DNA from: Candidatus Caldisaccharidevorator malaysiensis
Lineage (GTDB): Bacteria; Armatimonadota; Fervidibacteria; Fervidibacterales; Fervidibacteraceae
Direction: 5' to 3'
DNA length: 48,662 bases
NCBI GenBank assembly: GCA_025057575.1
Contig: JANXBO010000019.1
Location: forward strand, 1 to 48,662
Made by a program: the position numbers and the translations under genes. The notes beneath the pieces are model-generated. The model was not told the origin of the DNA and did not search any database. It saw only the letters and a program-made list of their open reading frames with translations. Below, piece by piece: positions 41,399 to 48,662 of the stretch (positions within the stretch are counted from its first letter, which is position 1; the number at the start of each line of letters is the position of its first letter).

Positions 41399-42682
41399 TT
41401 ACGCTGTTTCTTCACGCCACCGGATCTCGCCGTCGCCGACGATCAACGGCTTTGCGTTGAGTTTTACGGTTTCCTCAGTAATGATGCATTTGCGAGCGCC
41501 TTCCAAGGAGGGTAAGTAGAACATCACGTCCAGCATAATTTCTTCCATAATCGCCCTCAAGGCACGGGCGCCGGTCTTTCGCTCCAGAGCCTTTGCTGCT
41601 ATGGCTTCCAATGCTTCGGGCGTGACGACCAACTCAACCCCTTCCGCTGCCAGAAGTGCCTCGTATTGCTTGACGAGAGCGTGACGGGGTTGGGTCAGAA
41701 TGGCGACCAAATCATCTTTCGTTAGGGGATCCACCACCACCGTGACGGGCAACCGACCGACAAATTCGGGGATAAAACCGTATTTAAGTAAGTCCTCGGG
41801 CATTAGGTGACGGAGCAGCTTCCCTCTCTCTTCCTTCTTCGGGATTTCTGCCCCAAAGCCCATACTGCTGGTCCTGAGGCGGGCCTCAATGATTTTTTCC
41901 AAACCGTCAAAGGCACCACCGCAGATGAATAGGATTCCTGTTGTGTCTAACTGAATAAACTCCTGATGAGGATGCTTGCGACCGCCCTGAGGGGGAATGT
42001 TCGCCACGGTCCCCTCCAAGATTTTGAGGAGCGCCTGCTGAACACCCTCGCCCGAGACATCCCTCGTTATGGAAGGGTTGTCAGCAGACTTTCGGGCGAT
42101 TTTGTCAATTTCATCAATGTAGACGATCCCTCTCTTGGCACTTTCTAAGTCCCAGTTGGCTGCCTGGATCAGCCTCAAGAGGATGTTCTCCACGTCCTCC
42201 CCTACATATCCTGCTTCCGTCAAACTGGTGGCATCGGCGATGGCGAAGGGAACATCCAACATTCTCGCCAATGTCCGAGCCATCAAGGTCTTTCCCGATC
42301 CTGTCGGTCCGATCATTAAAATGTTGCTTTTTTCAATCTCCACATCCGTTGCCGGATGCATCAGGGTCCTTTTGTAATGGTTATAAACCGCAACGGAAAG
42401 GACTTTCTTTGCGTGCTCTTGACCGACCACACACTCGTTCAGAAACTCATAGACCTTCTTAGGGGTCGGAATCTGAGTGGGGGTAAAGGGTCGGTGCCGG
42501 TAGGGCGCTGTTGTTGCCTTTCGGGACGCTCCTAAGCCCAAAACATCATAACAGGTCAAGACGCAGTCGGCGCAGATGTTCACCCCGCCGGGTCCTAAAA
42601 CCATATTGGCAACTTCTTCTTGTCTGCGGAAGCAGAAGGAGCATCTTGGGTTACTTTTGTCATCGCCACCAAAAAGAGGCAT
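41399..42682 (-). CDS. clpX: ATP-dependent Clp protease ATP-binding subunit ClpX
   Basis: 427-aa AAA+ unfoldase that feeds substrates to ClpP. N-terminal zinc domain CSFCFRRQ ... CADCV (four Cys), Walker [10 protein letters not shown], Walker [10 protein letters not shown], the pore-loop region (AGYVGEDVE), [10 protein letters not shown], arginine sensor [12 protein letters not shown] at 42682 with GGGGAGGA 6 nt upstream; an upstream start at 42715 would overlap clpP. The ClpP-docking loop normally reading IGF appears here near SSMGFGAEI. Confidence 0.97.
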   Translation of the reverse strand: MPLFGGDDKSNPRCSFCFRRQEEVANMVLGPGGVNICADCVLTCYDVLGLGASRKATTAPYRHRPFTPTQIPTPKKVYEFLNECVVGQEHAKKVLSVAVYNHYKRTLMHPATDVEIEKSNILMIGPTGSGKTLMARTLARMLDVPFAIADATSLTEAGYVGEDVENILLRLIQAANWDLESAKRGIVYIDEIDKIARKSADNPSITRDVSGEGVQQALLKILEGTVANIPPQGGRKHPHQEFIQLDTTGILFICGGAFDGLEKIIEARLRTSSMGFGAEIPKKEERGKLLRHLMPEDLLKYGFIPEFVGRLPVTVVVDPLTKDDLVAILTQPRHALVKQYEALLAAEGVELVVTPEALEAIAAKALERKTGARALRAIMEEIMLDVMFYLPSLEGARKCIITEETVKLNAKPLIVGDGEIRWREETA

Positions 42683-42695
42683 TCTCTTTCCTCCC

Positions 42696-43280
42696 CTATC
42701 CTTTCCGGCGCTCAATCACATTGTCAATGATGCCATACTCCTTTGCCTGATAGGGGTCCATAAAGAAGTCCCGCTCGGTGTCTTTCTCAATCTTTTCCAG
42801 AGGCTGGCGGGTGTGCTCTGCCAAAATCCTGTTGACCAGGTCCTTGACCTTGAGAATTTCCCTTGCGTAAACCTCTACATCCGCCGCTTTCCCTTGGACG
42901 CCTCCCCAAGGCTGATGGATCATAATTCGGGCATGGGGTAGAGCATAGCGCTTCTGCTTGGCGCCTGCCGCCAGCAGGACCGCCGCCATACTGTAAGCGT
43001 GACCGATACAGTAGGTCGCCACATCGGGCTTGACGAACTGCATCGCATCGTAAATCGCCAATCCGGCGTCTACAGACCCACCGGGGCTGTTGATGTAGAG
43101 GTCTATGGTAAGGTCAGGATCCTCTTTTTCCAAAAACAGCAACTGGGCAACCACGACATTAGCGACCGAATCAACGATTTCGCCGCCCAGAAAGATGATC
43201 CGATTCTTCAAAAGGCGTGAATAAATGTCATAGGCTCGTTCGCCCCTCGGTGTTTCCTCGATGACCCAGGGAATCAGCAT
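42696..43280 (-). CDS. clpP: ATP-dependent Clp protease proteolytic subunit ClpP
   Basis: 194 aa. Catalytic Ser in [14 protein letters not shown] (variant of GxAASM), His in [14 protein letters not shown] and the typical [16 protein letters not shown] strand; N-terminal [28 protein letters not shown] is standard. It forms the tetradecameric peptidase chamber. 13 bp upstream of clpX, 40 bp after tig. Confidence 0.97.
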   Translation of the reverse strand: MLIPWVIEETPRGERAYDIYSRLLKNRIIFLGGEIVDSVANVVVAQLLFLEKEDPDLTIDLYINSPGGSVDAGLAIYDAMQFVKPDVATYCIGHAYSMAAVLLAAGAKQKRYALPHARIMIHQPWGGVQGKAADVEVYAREILKVKDLVNRILAEHTRQPLEKIEKDTERDFFMDPYQAKEYGIIDNVIERRKG

Positions 43281-43320
43281 CGTTCCACTCTCCTTTCCGT
43301 CTTTGACGCTCCCGTCTTCA

Positions 43321-44595
43321 TCACGGTCTTTCCTTCAATTCAGAGGATCGGTCTGCTGGTTCCCGAATCGCCTGAGCCAGTAGCCACTCCATCGTTTTTT
43401 CCTCTCGCATCGCTCGCTGCCGTCTCTCAATTTCTTCTTCTGAAAGACCTTCCTCCGCCCCCGCATCAATGCCCTTTTGGGTGATCTGCTCCTTTTCTGC
43501 GATCGCTTCTAAGATGAATCGGAGTTTCAGGCTTCTTTCCACGAAGGGGCGGATCTCGGTCACATATTCGTCAACGGTTTTCCCTTGCCTTGCCAGCCAT
43601 TGAGAAAGAGTCATCCCCGCCTTCGCAAGATCCTCTTGGGTCCGGATTAACGATTCTTCTGCCACGGCACGGACCAGAGGTTCAGGAACAGATACGGAAC
43701 AGACCTTAAGAAGTTCTTCTTCCAATTGGCGTCTTTCGGCTTCTTTCGCCTCTCGGCGCGCCCGTCTCTCCAGTTCCGCCCGCAATTCTTCCCGAAGTTT
43801 TTCCACGGACTCTAAACCGAGTTCTGCCTTAACCAAGTCATCCGTTAGTTCTGGTAGGATTCTTTCGAAAACTTGTTCTACTTCATAGATCACCCGAACT
43901 TTTTGACCTGCCAGGTCGGGATGGTGGTGATCGTCAGGATAAGCGAAAGAAAACTCGCCCGCCTGTCCGCGGACGGCTCCTAATAGTTGCTCGGGCAACG
44001 GCGGTGTCCACCCCCGGTCGCCCACCGTGTAGGTCCCCGTCTGCCAGCGAAGTCCCAAATCCTGATCTTCCCTCAGCACCTGATACCGCACCCGCACCCG
44101 ATCGCCCTGCTGAGCGGGTTTCTCCGTCGGCTCATAGCGGGCTAAGTCCAGCCGAACTTCTTCCAGCGCCCTTTCCAATGCCTCGTCCGTAACGGAAACA
44201 GAGATTGTCTGAATTTTCAAGCCCCTGTAGTCCCCCAACTGCACGGCGGGCTTCGTAACGATCTCGGCGGTGAATCTAAGGGGTTCCCCTTCGCTCCACT
44301 GAACCTCCTCGTAGCGGGGCAGAAGAAAAGGCACCAGCTGATGCTGACTCAGGGCTTCCTCCGTTGCCCGAGGCAACAGGGCTTGAAACAAGCGGTTTTG
44401 AAACTCATCCTCACCGATCCAGCGGCGGACCACAGCCAGGGGGGCGTGACCGGGACGAAAACCTGGGATCCGCAAATTTTTGGCAATTTCCCGATAAACC
44501 CTGTCCGCTGCCTTGCTCACTTCGTCGGGCGGTATTTCAACGGTTAGGCGCCAGACGCTGGATTCTTTCTCTTCTACTTCCGACCGTGAGACCAT
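43321..44595 (-). CDS. tig: Trigger factor (ribosome-associated chaperone)
   Basis: 424 aa. N-terminal ribosome-binding domain with the signature [19 protein letters not shown], a middle FKBP-type peptidyl-prolyl isomerase domain (about 150-245; [32 protein letters not shown]) and a long helical C-terminal cradle. The GFRxGxxP loop binds ribosomal protein L23. ATG at 44595 with GGAGG 6 nt upstream. Heads tig-clpP-clpX-lon, a conserved proteostasis order. Confidence 0.95.
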   Translation of the reverse strand: MVSRSEVEEKESSVWRLTVEIPPDEVSKAADRVYREIAKNLRIPGFRPGHAPLAVVRRWIGEDEFQNRLFQALLPRATEEALSQHQLVPFLLPRYEEVQWSEGEPLRFTAEIVTKPAVQLGDYRGLKIQTISVSVTDEALERALEEVRLDLARYEPTEKPAQQGDRVRVRYQVLREDQDLGLRWQTGTYTVGDRGWTPPLPEQLLGAVRGQAGEFSFAYPDDHHHPDLAGQKVRVIYEVEQVFERILPELTDDLVKAELGLESVEKLREELRAELERRARREAKEAERRQLEEELLKVCSVSVPEPLVRAVAEESLIRTQEDLAKAGMTLSQWLARQGKTVDEYVTEIRPFVERSLKLRFILEAIAEKEQITQKGIDAGAEEGLSEEEIERRQRAMREEKTMEWLLAQAIREPADRSSELKERP

Positions 44596-44664
44596 CACTT
44601 TCCTCCCTGCGATTGGTTCGTGAGGACAGTTTTCCGATCCTTTGCTGTTTTTTTGAAGAATTTC

Positions 44665-44739
44665 TGGAGCGGGCGACGGGATTCGAACCCGCGACCTTCA
44701 CCTCGGCAAGGTGACGCTCTACCACTAAGCTACGCCCGC
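44665..44739 (-). tRNA. tRNA-Gly (anticodon GCC)
   Basis: Cloverleaf on the minus strand: acceptor GCGGGCG/CGCCCGC, D-loop with GTGGTA, anticodon loop TTGCCGA, T-arm GCGGGTTCGAATCCCGT; the 3' CCA is encoded. It reads GGC/GGT. Between ksgA and tig. Confidence 0.96.
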
Positions 44740-44749
44740 TTTGTTTTTA

Positions 44750-44755
44750 ATTATA
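44750..44755 (-). promoter_or_regulatory. -10 box upstream of tRNA-Gly
   Basis: A perfect TATAAT on the minus strand, 10 nt before the tRNA 5' end. No good -35 box is visible, so the promoter is inferred from position and the -10 match. It may also serve tig-clpP-clpX-lon. Confidence 0.5.
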
Positions 44756-44792
44756 AAGCAGTCAGCAGGGACGGGCACTGCCAAAACTACCG

Positions 44793-45704
44793 TCATCGGG
44801 ACCGGACCGATCGTTCTTTAAAGGCTCGGCTCAGGGCGACGATTTCCTCCAACGTCAAGGTTTCCCCTCGCCGCTTGGGGTTGAGACCGGCAGAGGACAA
44901 AAGGGCCTGGATATCTTCAGGGTCCCAGCCCAGCCCTGACAGCAATGCGTTGGCGAGGGTTTTACGCCGATAAGAAAGGGCAGCCTGTGCCGCCAGAAAG
45001 AAATAGTCTTCCTCTTCCTTTGCGATCAATCGTTCCGCCTCAAAATCCAGACGCACGACAACACTCCATACCTGAGGACGTGGGAAAAAAGCCGTCGGCG
45101 GGATGCGGGCGACGACTGTTGGTCGGCTTTTCAGAGCAACCATTACGGAAAGAAGACCGTAATCGGGGCTGCCCGCCGAGGCGACCATTCGGAAACCGAC
45201 CTCCCGTTGCACCGTGATCACTGCTCTCCCAAAAAGGTCTGCGTTGTCCAGGAGTCGTTCCAGGATCGCCTTGCTGACGCTGTAGGGCAAATTGGACAAA
45301 AAGATCCATCGTTGAGGCGGTTTGTCATTCAGGATGGCGCCCCAGTTGACCTTCAGGGCATCGGCGTGCCGCAACTCAACCCCTGGAATGTGTTGCAGGA
45401 TTGCCCGCGCAATTTGGTAAAGCCGACGGTCTTTCTCAATGCTAACGACTTTTTGCGCTACCGACGCAGCCGCAGCGGTCAAGCAGCCTAAGCCCGTTCC
45501 CACCTCAAAGACCCAGTCCGTCTCCCTCAAATCGGCAGCCTCCACAATTCGGTCCAGAAAGGTGGGATTGACGAGAAAGTGTTGTCCCATTGAAGGACTC
45601 GGACGGATCTGATGAGCGTTCAGGACTCGGGTCACTACTGACGGGCGACAGAGCCAGCGCGCTAACTCCCACGCTTTTTGCCGCTGAGGAGCCTGTCTGG
45701 TCAT
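44793..45704 (-). CDS. rsmA: 16S rRNA dimethyladenosine transferase KsgA
   Basis: 303 aa; dimethylates two adjacent adenines near the 3' end of 16S rRNA. MGQHFLVNPTFLDRIVEAA, SAM motif FEVGTGLGCLTAAAA, the acidic end of strand 2 in VSIEKDRR, motif IV SNLPYSVSKAIL (NLPY) and the C-terminal RRKTLANAL and FFPRPQVWSVV segments are all family-typical. An N-terminal extension of about 30 residues precedes the core. It follows the 3D-domain gene, an order also seen for yabE and ksgA in Firmicutes. Confidence 0.95.
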   Translation of the reverse strand: MTRQAPQRQKAWELARWLCRPSVVTRVLNAHQIRPSPSMGQHFLVNPTFLDRIVEAADLRETDWVFEVGTGLGCLTAAAASVAQKVVSIEKDRRLYQIARAILQHIPGVELRHADALKVNWGAILNDKPPQRWIFLSNLPYSVSKAILERLLDNADLFGRAVITVQREVGFRMVASAGSPDYGLLSVMVALKSRPTVVARIPPTAFFPRPQVWSVVVRLDFEAERLIAKEEEDYFFLAAQAALSYRRKTLANALLSGLGWDPEDIQALLSSAGLNPKRRGETLTLEEIVALSRAFKERSVRSR

Positions 45705-45757
45705 TCAATAGGTAAATTTTCTTGAAGAATACTCAGAAAATCTAATCAAAAATCCCC

Positions 45758-46384
45758 TCATCTCAGGATAAGGACCCGAACGGTGCGTCGTCCGAAGAGG
45801 TTGGCTTCCCGATGGGTCGGGAAACACAAGTCTATCCTATTTCCTTTGATGGCAGTCCCCACGTCTGCAGCAATGGCAAAGCCATATCCGTCCACATAAA
45901 GGGCTGTTCCAAGAGGAATGACCCGGGGATCAACAGCAGCGATCCCATATTCCGCTCTCCGCCCTGAGGCGGTCCGACCGCCACCGGACCCACAGCATCC
46001 TCTGGGGCAGTATGCTGTTGCCTCCATCCGCAAGAGCCGACCCCGGTAGTGCCCACCGCGGGCAGCCAACAGCCGTCGGAATCGTTCCAACCCATAATCG
46101 GCATACTTCCAACCGCTCGTTCTCGCCGGCTGGCGTAAGTTAAAAGATTTCAGCAAGGGCACGGCTTGCTTGGAAACATCTTCTCTTGCTGACGGCAAGA
46201 GCAATCTTGGCTGCTTCCGGTCCTCAATGACATCCGCAAATCCCTGGACCTCAACCGGTTTGTTAACTCCGGTAGCAGACGGTCCGATCTCTCCTCTATT
46301 TTTTTGCCCCGCTGCGACGCAAATGGTAAAGAGCCCTGCACCGACATACCCGATCCGCCGGCTCAACCGCTTCCACTTCTCCAT
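45758..46384 (-). CDS. 3D-domain protein (RpfB/YabE-like), exported
   Basis: 208 aa. A basic N-terminus with a hydrophobic stretch (RIGYVGAGLFTICVAAG) suggests a signal peptide or anchor. The C-terminal 90 residues form the 3D domain with the three conserved aspartates in AAVDPRVIPLG, AIAADVG and NRIDLCF, beginning METTAYCP-like (MEATAYCP). This double-psi-barrel fold is found in peptidoglycan lytic transglycosylases (MltA/RpfB). The middle is a linker without recognised domain. Likely acts on cell wall. The gene lies 53 bp upstream of ksgA. Confidence 0.88.
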   Translation of the reverse strand: MEKWKRLSRRIGYVGAGLFTICVAAGQKNRGEIGPSATGVNKPVEVQGFADVIEDRKQPRLLLPSAREDVSKQAVPLLKSFNLRQPARTSGWKYADYGLERFRRLLAARGGHYRGRLLRMEATAYCPRGCCGSGGGRTASGRRAEYGIAAVDPRVIPLGTALYVDGYGFAIAADVGTAIKGNRIDLCFPTHREANLFGRRTVRVLILR

Positions 46385-46508
46385 CCTCGTCCCCTCTTTG
46401 CCTCAAGCCAGGAACCCCTGCTTAAGGGGAATTTAACAAGAAGCCTTATTCATTATGACGCAAACCGGATTCAAGAGCGTCCAAGAAAACCGCTTTGCCA
46501 CCGTTCCC
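46385..46508 (-). other. Gap between deacetylase and 3D-domain genes
   Basis: 124 bp. Minus strand holds a CATAAT (5 of 6 to a -10 box) but no -35 at proper spacing, and a 5-bp hairpin CCCCT/AGGGG. A promoter for the 3D gene is possible but not shown. Confidence 0.3.
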
Positions 46509-47465
46509 TTATGGTGGGCTTACGGCAGTTTGTTGGGGTTCCGATTCCCCAGTCAACCACCGGTTAATGCCTTTCAAAGTAGTCCCCTTAGCGACGGCAA
46601 ACCTCGGAATCCGATACAGGTTCATTCCCAAACGAAAAGGCACGGGATTGATCGTCACTGCCCAGGAGTAGCCAGCCTCTTTAACAAGATTCTCCAGTGT
46701 TTTATCCACCTGTCCGCCTGGGTAAGCAAAGCCGCTAACCGGTTCTCCGATCCTCTCTTCCAGAATTTTGCGGGATTCAAAAACTTCCCGCTCCATTTTT
46801 ACCTTAAAGGCTTTCCGACCGAAGCGCTTTAGGAGCGGAAATGGATAAGTGTGACTGACCGAGTGGGATCCGATCTCCACCAGACCGGACTTTACCATCT
46901 CTTTGAGATCGTCCCAGGAAAGCAGCGGATGACCTTTAATTCCTTCTGTATACACGAACAAGGTCGCCTTTACTTGGTATTTCTGGAGGAGAGGAAAAAC
47001 GGTATGGTATGCTGACGGGAATCCGTCGTCTATCGTCAGTGCAATGGGACGGTCGGGGATGTTGCCGGAAAATTCTCCTTTGACTACTGCGACCGCTTCG
47101 CTAACGGTCAAAAAGTCATAGCCTTCCTTCGTGAGAGTCTTCAAAAGATTCTCAAATGCCTCCGGCGCCACCGCCCATCGAGAGGATGAATGGGAGACAT
47201 CGTGGAAGCACAGGATGGGTATGACAAGATCCTCTGGCACCATTGATGCAGCGGGTTCTTCAAAAGACCGTGAGGAGGAAGGAACGGCGGGAGGCGGCTT
47301 GGAAACAGAGGCATCAGGCGGCTGGGCATGTGTCCAAATTCCCCAAAAGATGGAATGCTGAGCCCCCCAAACGGCAGTCAGGAGCACTATGCCCAAACCG
47401 ATCCATCCCCAATGCCGGCGGGGGCTGTAGAACCGCACTTCCTTTCGTTTCCATCGCCGTGCCAT
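46509..47465 (-). CDS. Polysaccharide deacetylase (NodB domain), membrane anchored
   Basis: 318 aa. A single N-terminal transmembrane helix (WIGLGIVLLTAVWG) and a proline-rich linker precede the NodB catalytic domain (about 90-300). Metal ligands: Asp pair in ALTIDDGFPSAY, two His in EIGSHSVSHTYPF; catalytic base region FAYPGGQVD. It removes acetyl groups from N-acetylglucosamine polymers, probably peptidoglycan or an exopolysaccharide. Located outside the membrane. ATG with no strong ribosome-binding site examined. Followed by the 3D-domain cell-wall gene. Confidence 0.92.
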   Translation of the reverse strand: MARRWKRKEVRFYSPRRHWGWIGLGIVLLTAVWGAQHSIFWGIWTHAQPPDASVSKPPPAVPSSSRSFEEPAASMVPEDLVIPILCFHDVSHSSSRWAVAPEAFENLLKTLTKEGYDFLTVSEAVAVVKGEFSGNIPDRPIALTIDDGFPSAYHTVFPLLQKYQVKATLFVYTEGIKGHPLLSWDDLKEMVKSGLVEIGSHSVSHTYPFPLLKRFGRKAFKVKMEREVFESRKILEERIGEPVSGFAYPGGQVDKTLENLVKEAGYSWAVTINPVPFRLGMNLYRIPRFAVAKGTTLKGINRWLTGESEPQQTAVSPP

Positions 47466-47544
47466 TTGCCATCCTCTGAAGCCCAGGCGCCTACCCTAAG
47501 GGCTCCTAATCAGTTTTTTGATAGGAACCTAACTGTTTCCAAAG

Positions 47545-47565
47545 TGCGCCGTTACGAACGGCGCA
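47545..47565 (-). other. Hairpin across the DUF1189 stop codon
   Basis: Nine-base-pair stem TGCGCCGTT (47545-47553) / AACGGCGCA (47557-47565) with a 3-nt loop. The TAA (47552-47554) lies in the loop. Minus-strand sequence after it has only CTTT, so it is at best a weak terminator. Confidence 0.4.
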
Positions 47566-48307
47566 GCATTCCCATTGTCAGAGTAATGAAAACAGCAAAA
47601 AAGCCATAGTAGATTGCCATTCGGGCGAAGGCAGAAGGAATCTGTTCCGATGCCAACCCCAAGAGTAGTCCCAAAAGGCTAGTCGGTGTCAACGAGTAGA
47701 AGCACAGGTTCAACATCTGTCGGTAATCCCAGTTGAGTTTCCAGACAGCGTCCCAAAACATCGCCAAGCCCGATAACAGAACAACCTGAACGAACTTCGC
47801 CAAGATGGTCTTGATGAGAAGCCATGCCAAAGACAAGGCAGATGCTCGGACAGCCCATATATCCGCCAGTCGGTTCCAGTAATCGGCATTGACCGCTACC
47901 GTCTCCAAAGGTAACCCGAAAGCCAATACCTGACCGCCAGCACGGATCACCAAATTTCGTTCGGTTAAAAGGAAAGCGACCGGTGTTCCCGAGGGCGGCA
48001 ATCGGGTCTTGTTCGTCGTATCTATCATCAGTTCCGCATCAAAAGGCAAAGCAAAAGTTTTCGGCGAAAAAGGAGCGATAGCGCGACCCTGACGAATCTC
48101 AAATTCGGGCACCTGCCGGGCGATCTCGGAGAAGAAAAGCCGAATATTGGTCCTCAATGGGTTGATGATCAACACCCAGTGAACGAGCCCGACTAACGCA
48201 GAAAGGGCGAGAAAGTATCGGAAGGCGAATGGGGGCGGCAGGTTCATTAAGGTCTGATACTGGCGACCGGGCAAGAGGGACAGGAAAAAAACTCGGGAAA
48301 AGTTCAT
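47552..48307 (-). CDS. DUF1189 family membrane protein
   Basis: 251 aa with about six hydrophobic segments and an extracytoplasmic middle region (about 60-130). PEFEIRQG ... ALPFDAELMIDTTNKTR followed by VAFLLTERNLVIRAGG matches the DUF1189 pattern, in which a soluble loop sits after the first helix and four C-terminal helices follow. Function unknown in the family. ATG at 48307 without an evident Shine-Dalgarno, directly downstream of the tRNA cluster, so it may be a read-through transcript from the tRNA promoter. Confidence 0.8.
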   Translation of the reverse strand: MNFSRVFFLSLLPGRQYQTLMNLPPPFAFRYFLALSALVGLVHWVLIINPLRTNIRLFFSEIARQVPEFEIRQGRAIAPFSPKTFALPFDAELMIDTTNKTRLPPSGTPVAFLLTERNLVIRAGGQVLAFGLPLETVAVNADYWNRLADIWAVRASALSLAWLLIKTILAKFVQVVLLSGLAMFWDAVWKLNWDYRQMLNLCFYSLTPTSLLGLLLGLASEQIPSAFARMAIYYGFFAVFITLTMGMLRRS

Positions 48308-48331
48308 ATTGTTTCGGGTCGTGATTCACAG

Positions 48332-48403
48332 AGCCCCCGCCGGGACTTGAACCCGGGACCTCACCCTTACCAAGGGTACGCTCTGCCGCTGAGCTACGAG
48401 GGC
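48332..48403 (-). tRNA. tRNA-Thr (anticodon GGT)
   Basis: Minus-strand cloverleaf: acceptor GCCCTCG/CGGGGGC (one G-T pair), anticodon loop TTGGTAA, T-arm CCGGGTTCAAGTCCCGG. The 3' CCA is not encoded. Follows tRNA-Tyr by 40 bp. Confidence 0.96.
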
Positions 48404-48443
48404 TCCTGCCCTTTTACTCCCGTTGTCTCCTTTTCAATTTCCC

Positions 48444-48531
48444 TGGTGGAGGGAGGAGGATTTGAACCTCCGAAGGGCCGTCGCCCACCAGGTTTACAGC
48501 CTGGTCCCTTTGGCCGCTCGGGCATCCCTCC
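48444..48531 (-). tRNA. tRNA-Tyr (anticodon GTA)
   Basis: Class II tRNA with long variable arm: acceptor GGAGGGA/TCCCTCC, D-arm GCCCGAGCGGCCAAAGG, anticodon loop CTGTAAA, T-arm GGAGGTTCAAATCCTCC, and encoded CCA. Directly after a consensus -10 promoter. Confidence 0.96.
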
Positions 48532-48541
48532 GGCTAAGAAA

Positions 48542-48570
48542 ATTATAGCGTGCTATCGTTGCCTTGTCTG
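48542..48570 (-). promoter_or_regulatory. Promoter for tRNA-Tyr and tRNA-Thr
   Basis: Minus-strand CAGACA (48565-48570; 4 of 6 to TTGACA), 17-bp spacer, perfect TATAAT (48542-48547), so transcription should start about 4 nt before the mature tRNA-Tyr. Confidence 0.8.
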
Positions 48571-48575
48571 TCCGG

Positions 48576-48582
48576 AAAAAAA
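48576..48582 (-). terminator. T7 run directly after tRNA-Ala
   Basis: Seven T on the minus strand begin 2 nt after the tRNA-Ala 3' end; the folded T-arm and acceptor stem could act as the terminator stem, with the next promoter starting just downstream. Confidence 0.4.
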
Positions 48583-48583
48583 G

Positions 48584-48655
48584 TGGAGGCGGCGGGACTT
48601 GAACCCGCGACCTCTGGAGTGCGATTCCAGCGCTCTCCCTCTGAGCTACGCCCCC
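48584..48655 (-). tRNA. tRNA-Ala (anticodon CGC)
   Basis: Minus-strand cloverleaf: acceptor GGGGGCG/CGCCTCC (one G-T pair), D-arm with GAGGGAGAGC, anticodon stem CTGGA/TCCAG with loop ATCGCAC, T-arm CGCGGGTTCAAGTCCCGC. The 3' CCA is not encoded. Reads the GCG codon. Confidence 0.95.
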
Positions 48656-48662
48656 TTAGTCT

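Noticed and set aside
1..48662. CRISPR array, insertion sequence, phage or plasmid elements
   Set aside because: No spaced direct repeats, transposase, integrase, or terminal inverted repeats were seen; composition is uniform across the window.

Overview
This is a dense, plasmid-free stretch of bacterial chromosome: about 49 protein genes, four tRNA genes, short intergenic gaps, many 1-7 bp start/stop overlaps and frequent GTG/TTG starts. I see no insertion sequence, prophage, CRISPR array or rRNA. Base composition looks mid-50s % GC by eye. The gene set points to a diderm lineage that also carries SepF and DivIVA: a beta-barrel DUF5916 protein with signal peptide, and Flp-type pilins. An Armatimonadota/Fervidibacteria-like or related hot-spring bacterium is my best guess, but that is inference only; no marker in the window fixes the phylum.

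Layout. 1-4.4 kb (minus): rhomboid protease, small zinc-ribbon peptide, M24 peptidase, threonine-dehydrogenase-like enzyme, zinc-ribbon/TPR protein, Ogg2-type DNA glycosylase. 4.4-4.75 kb is the only gap over 300 bp. 4.76-6.76 kb (plus): DUF5916 surface protein. 6.8-11.0 kb (minus): OB-fold SSB-like protein, MtaB, RarA, aldo/keto reductase. 11.1-15.7 kb (plus): aroA, cmk, a small membrane-anchored unknown, HAD hydrolase, polytopic glycosyltransferase-like protein. 15.7-17.0 kb (minus): an M16 peptidase homologue lacking its zinc site. 17.1-19.4 kb (plus): exporter-type ABC transporter overlapped with a DUF1854 gene.

19.6-22.9 kb (minus) holds cell-division/envelope genes: HAD phosphatase, YggS, SepF, DivIVA, then three tiny tandem Flp pilin genes (51, 53 and 51 aa) with a consensus-like promoter and a strong terminator. 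22.9-30.8 kb (plus): trpE, then galT - large PAS/GAF histidine kinase - REC-only response regulator - glgC, with a divergent YjbQ-like gene on the minus strand between. 30.7-31.4 kb (minus): NadD-like gene whose 3' end overlaps glgC. 31.6-34.6 kb (plus): pstC, pstA, cysK.

34.5-38.9 kb (minus) is the most unusual block: formyltransferase, HAD phosphatase, PfkB kinase, sugar nucleotidyltransferase and a histidine-kinase-fold protein without ATP-binding motifs, the first four joined by 4-7 bp overlaps. Its logic resembles nucleotide-sugar synthesis (phosphatase, kinase, nucleotidyltransferase) with a formyl-transfer step, and I do not recognise it as a known pathway. 38.9-44.6 kb (minus) is the conserved proteostasis run tig-clpP-clpX-lon, preceded by tRNA-Gly and ksgA. 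45.7-48.7 kb (minus): 3D-domain protein, polysaccharide deacetylase, DUF1189 membrane protein, and tRNA-Thr, tRNA-Tyr and tRNA-Ala genes.
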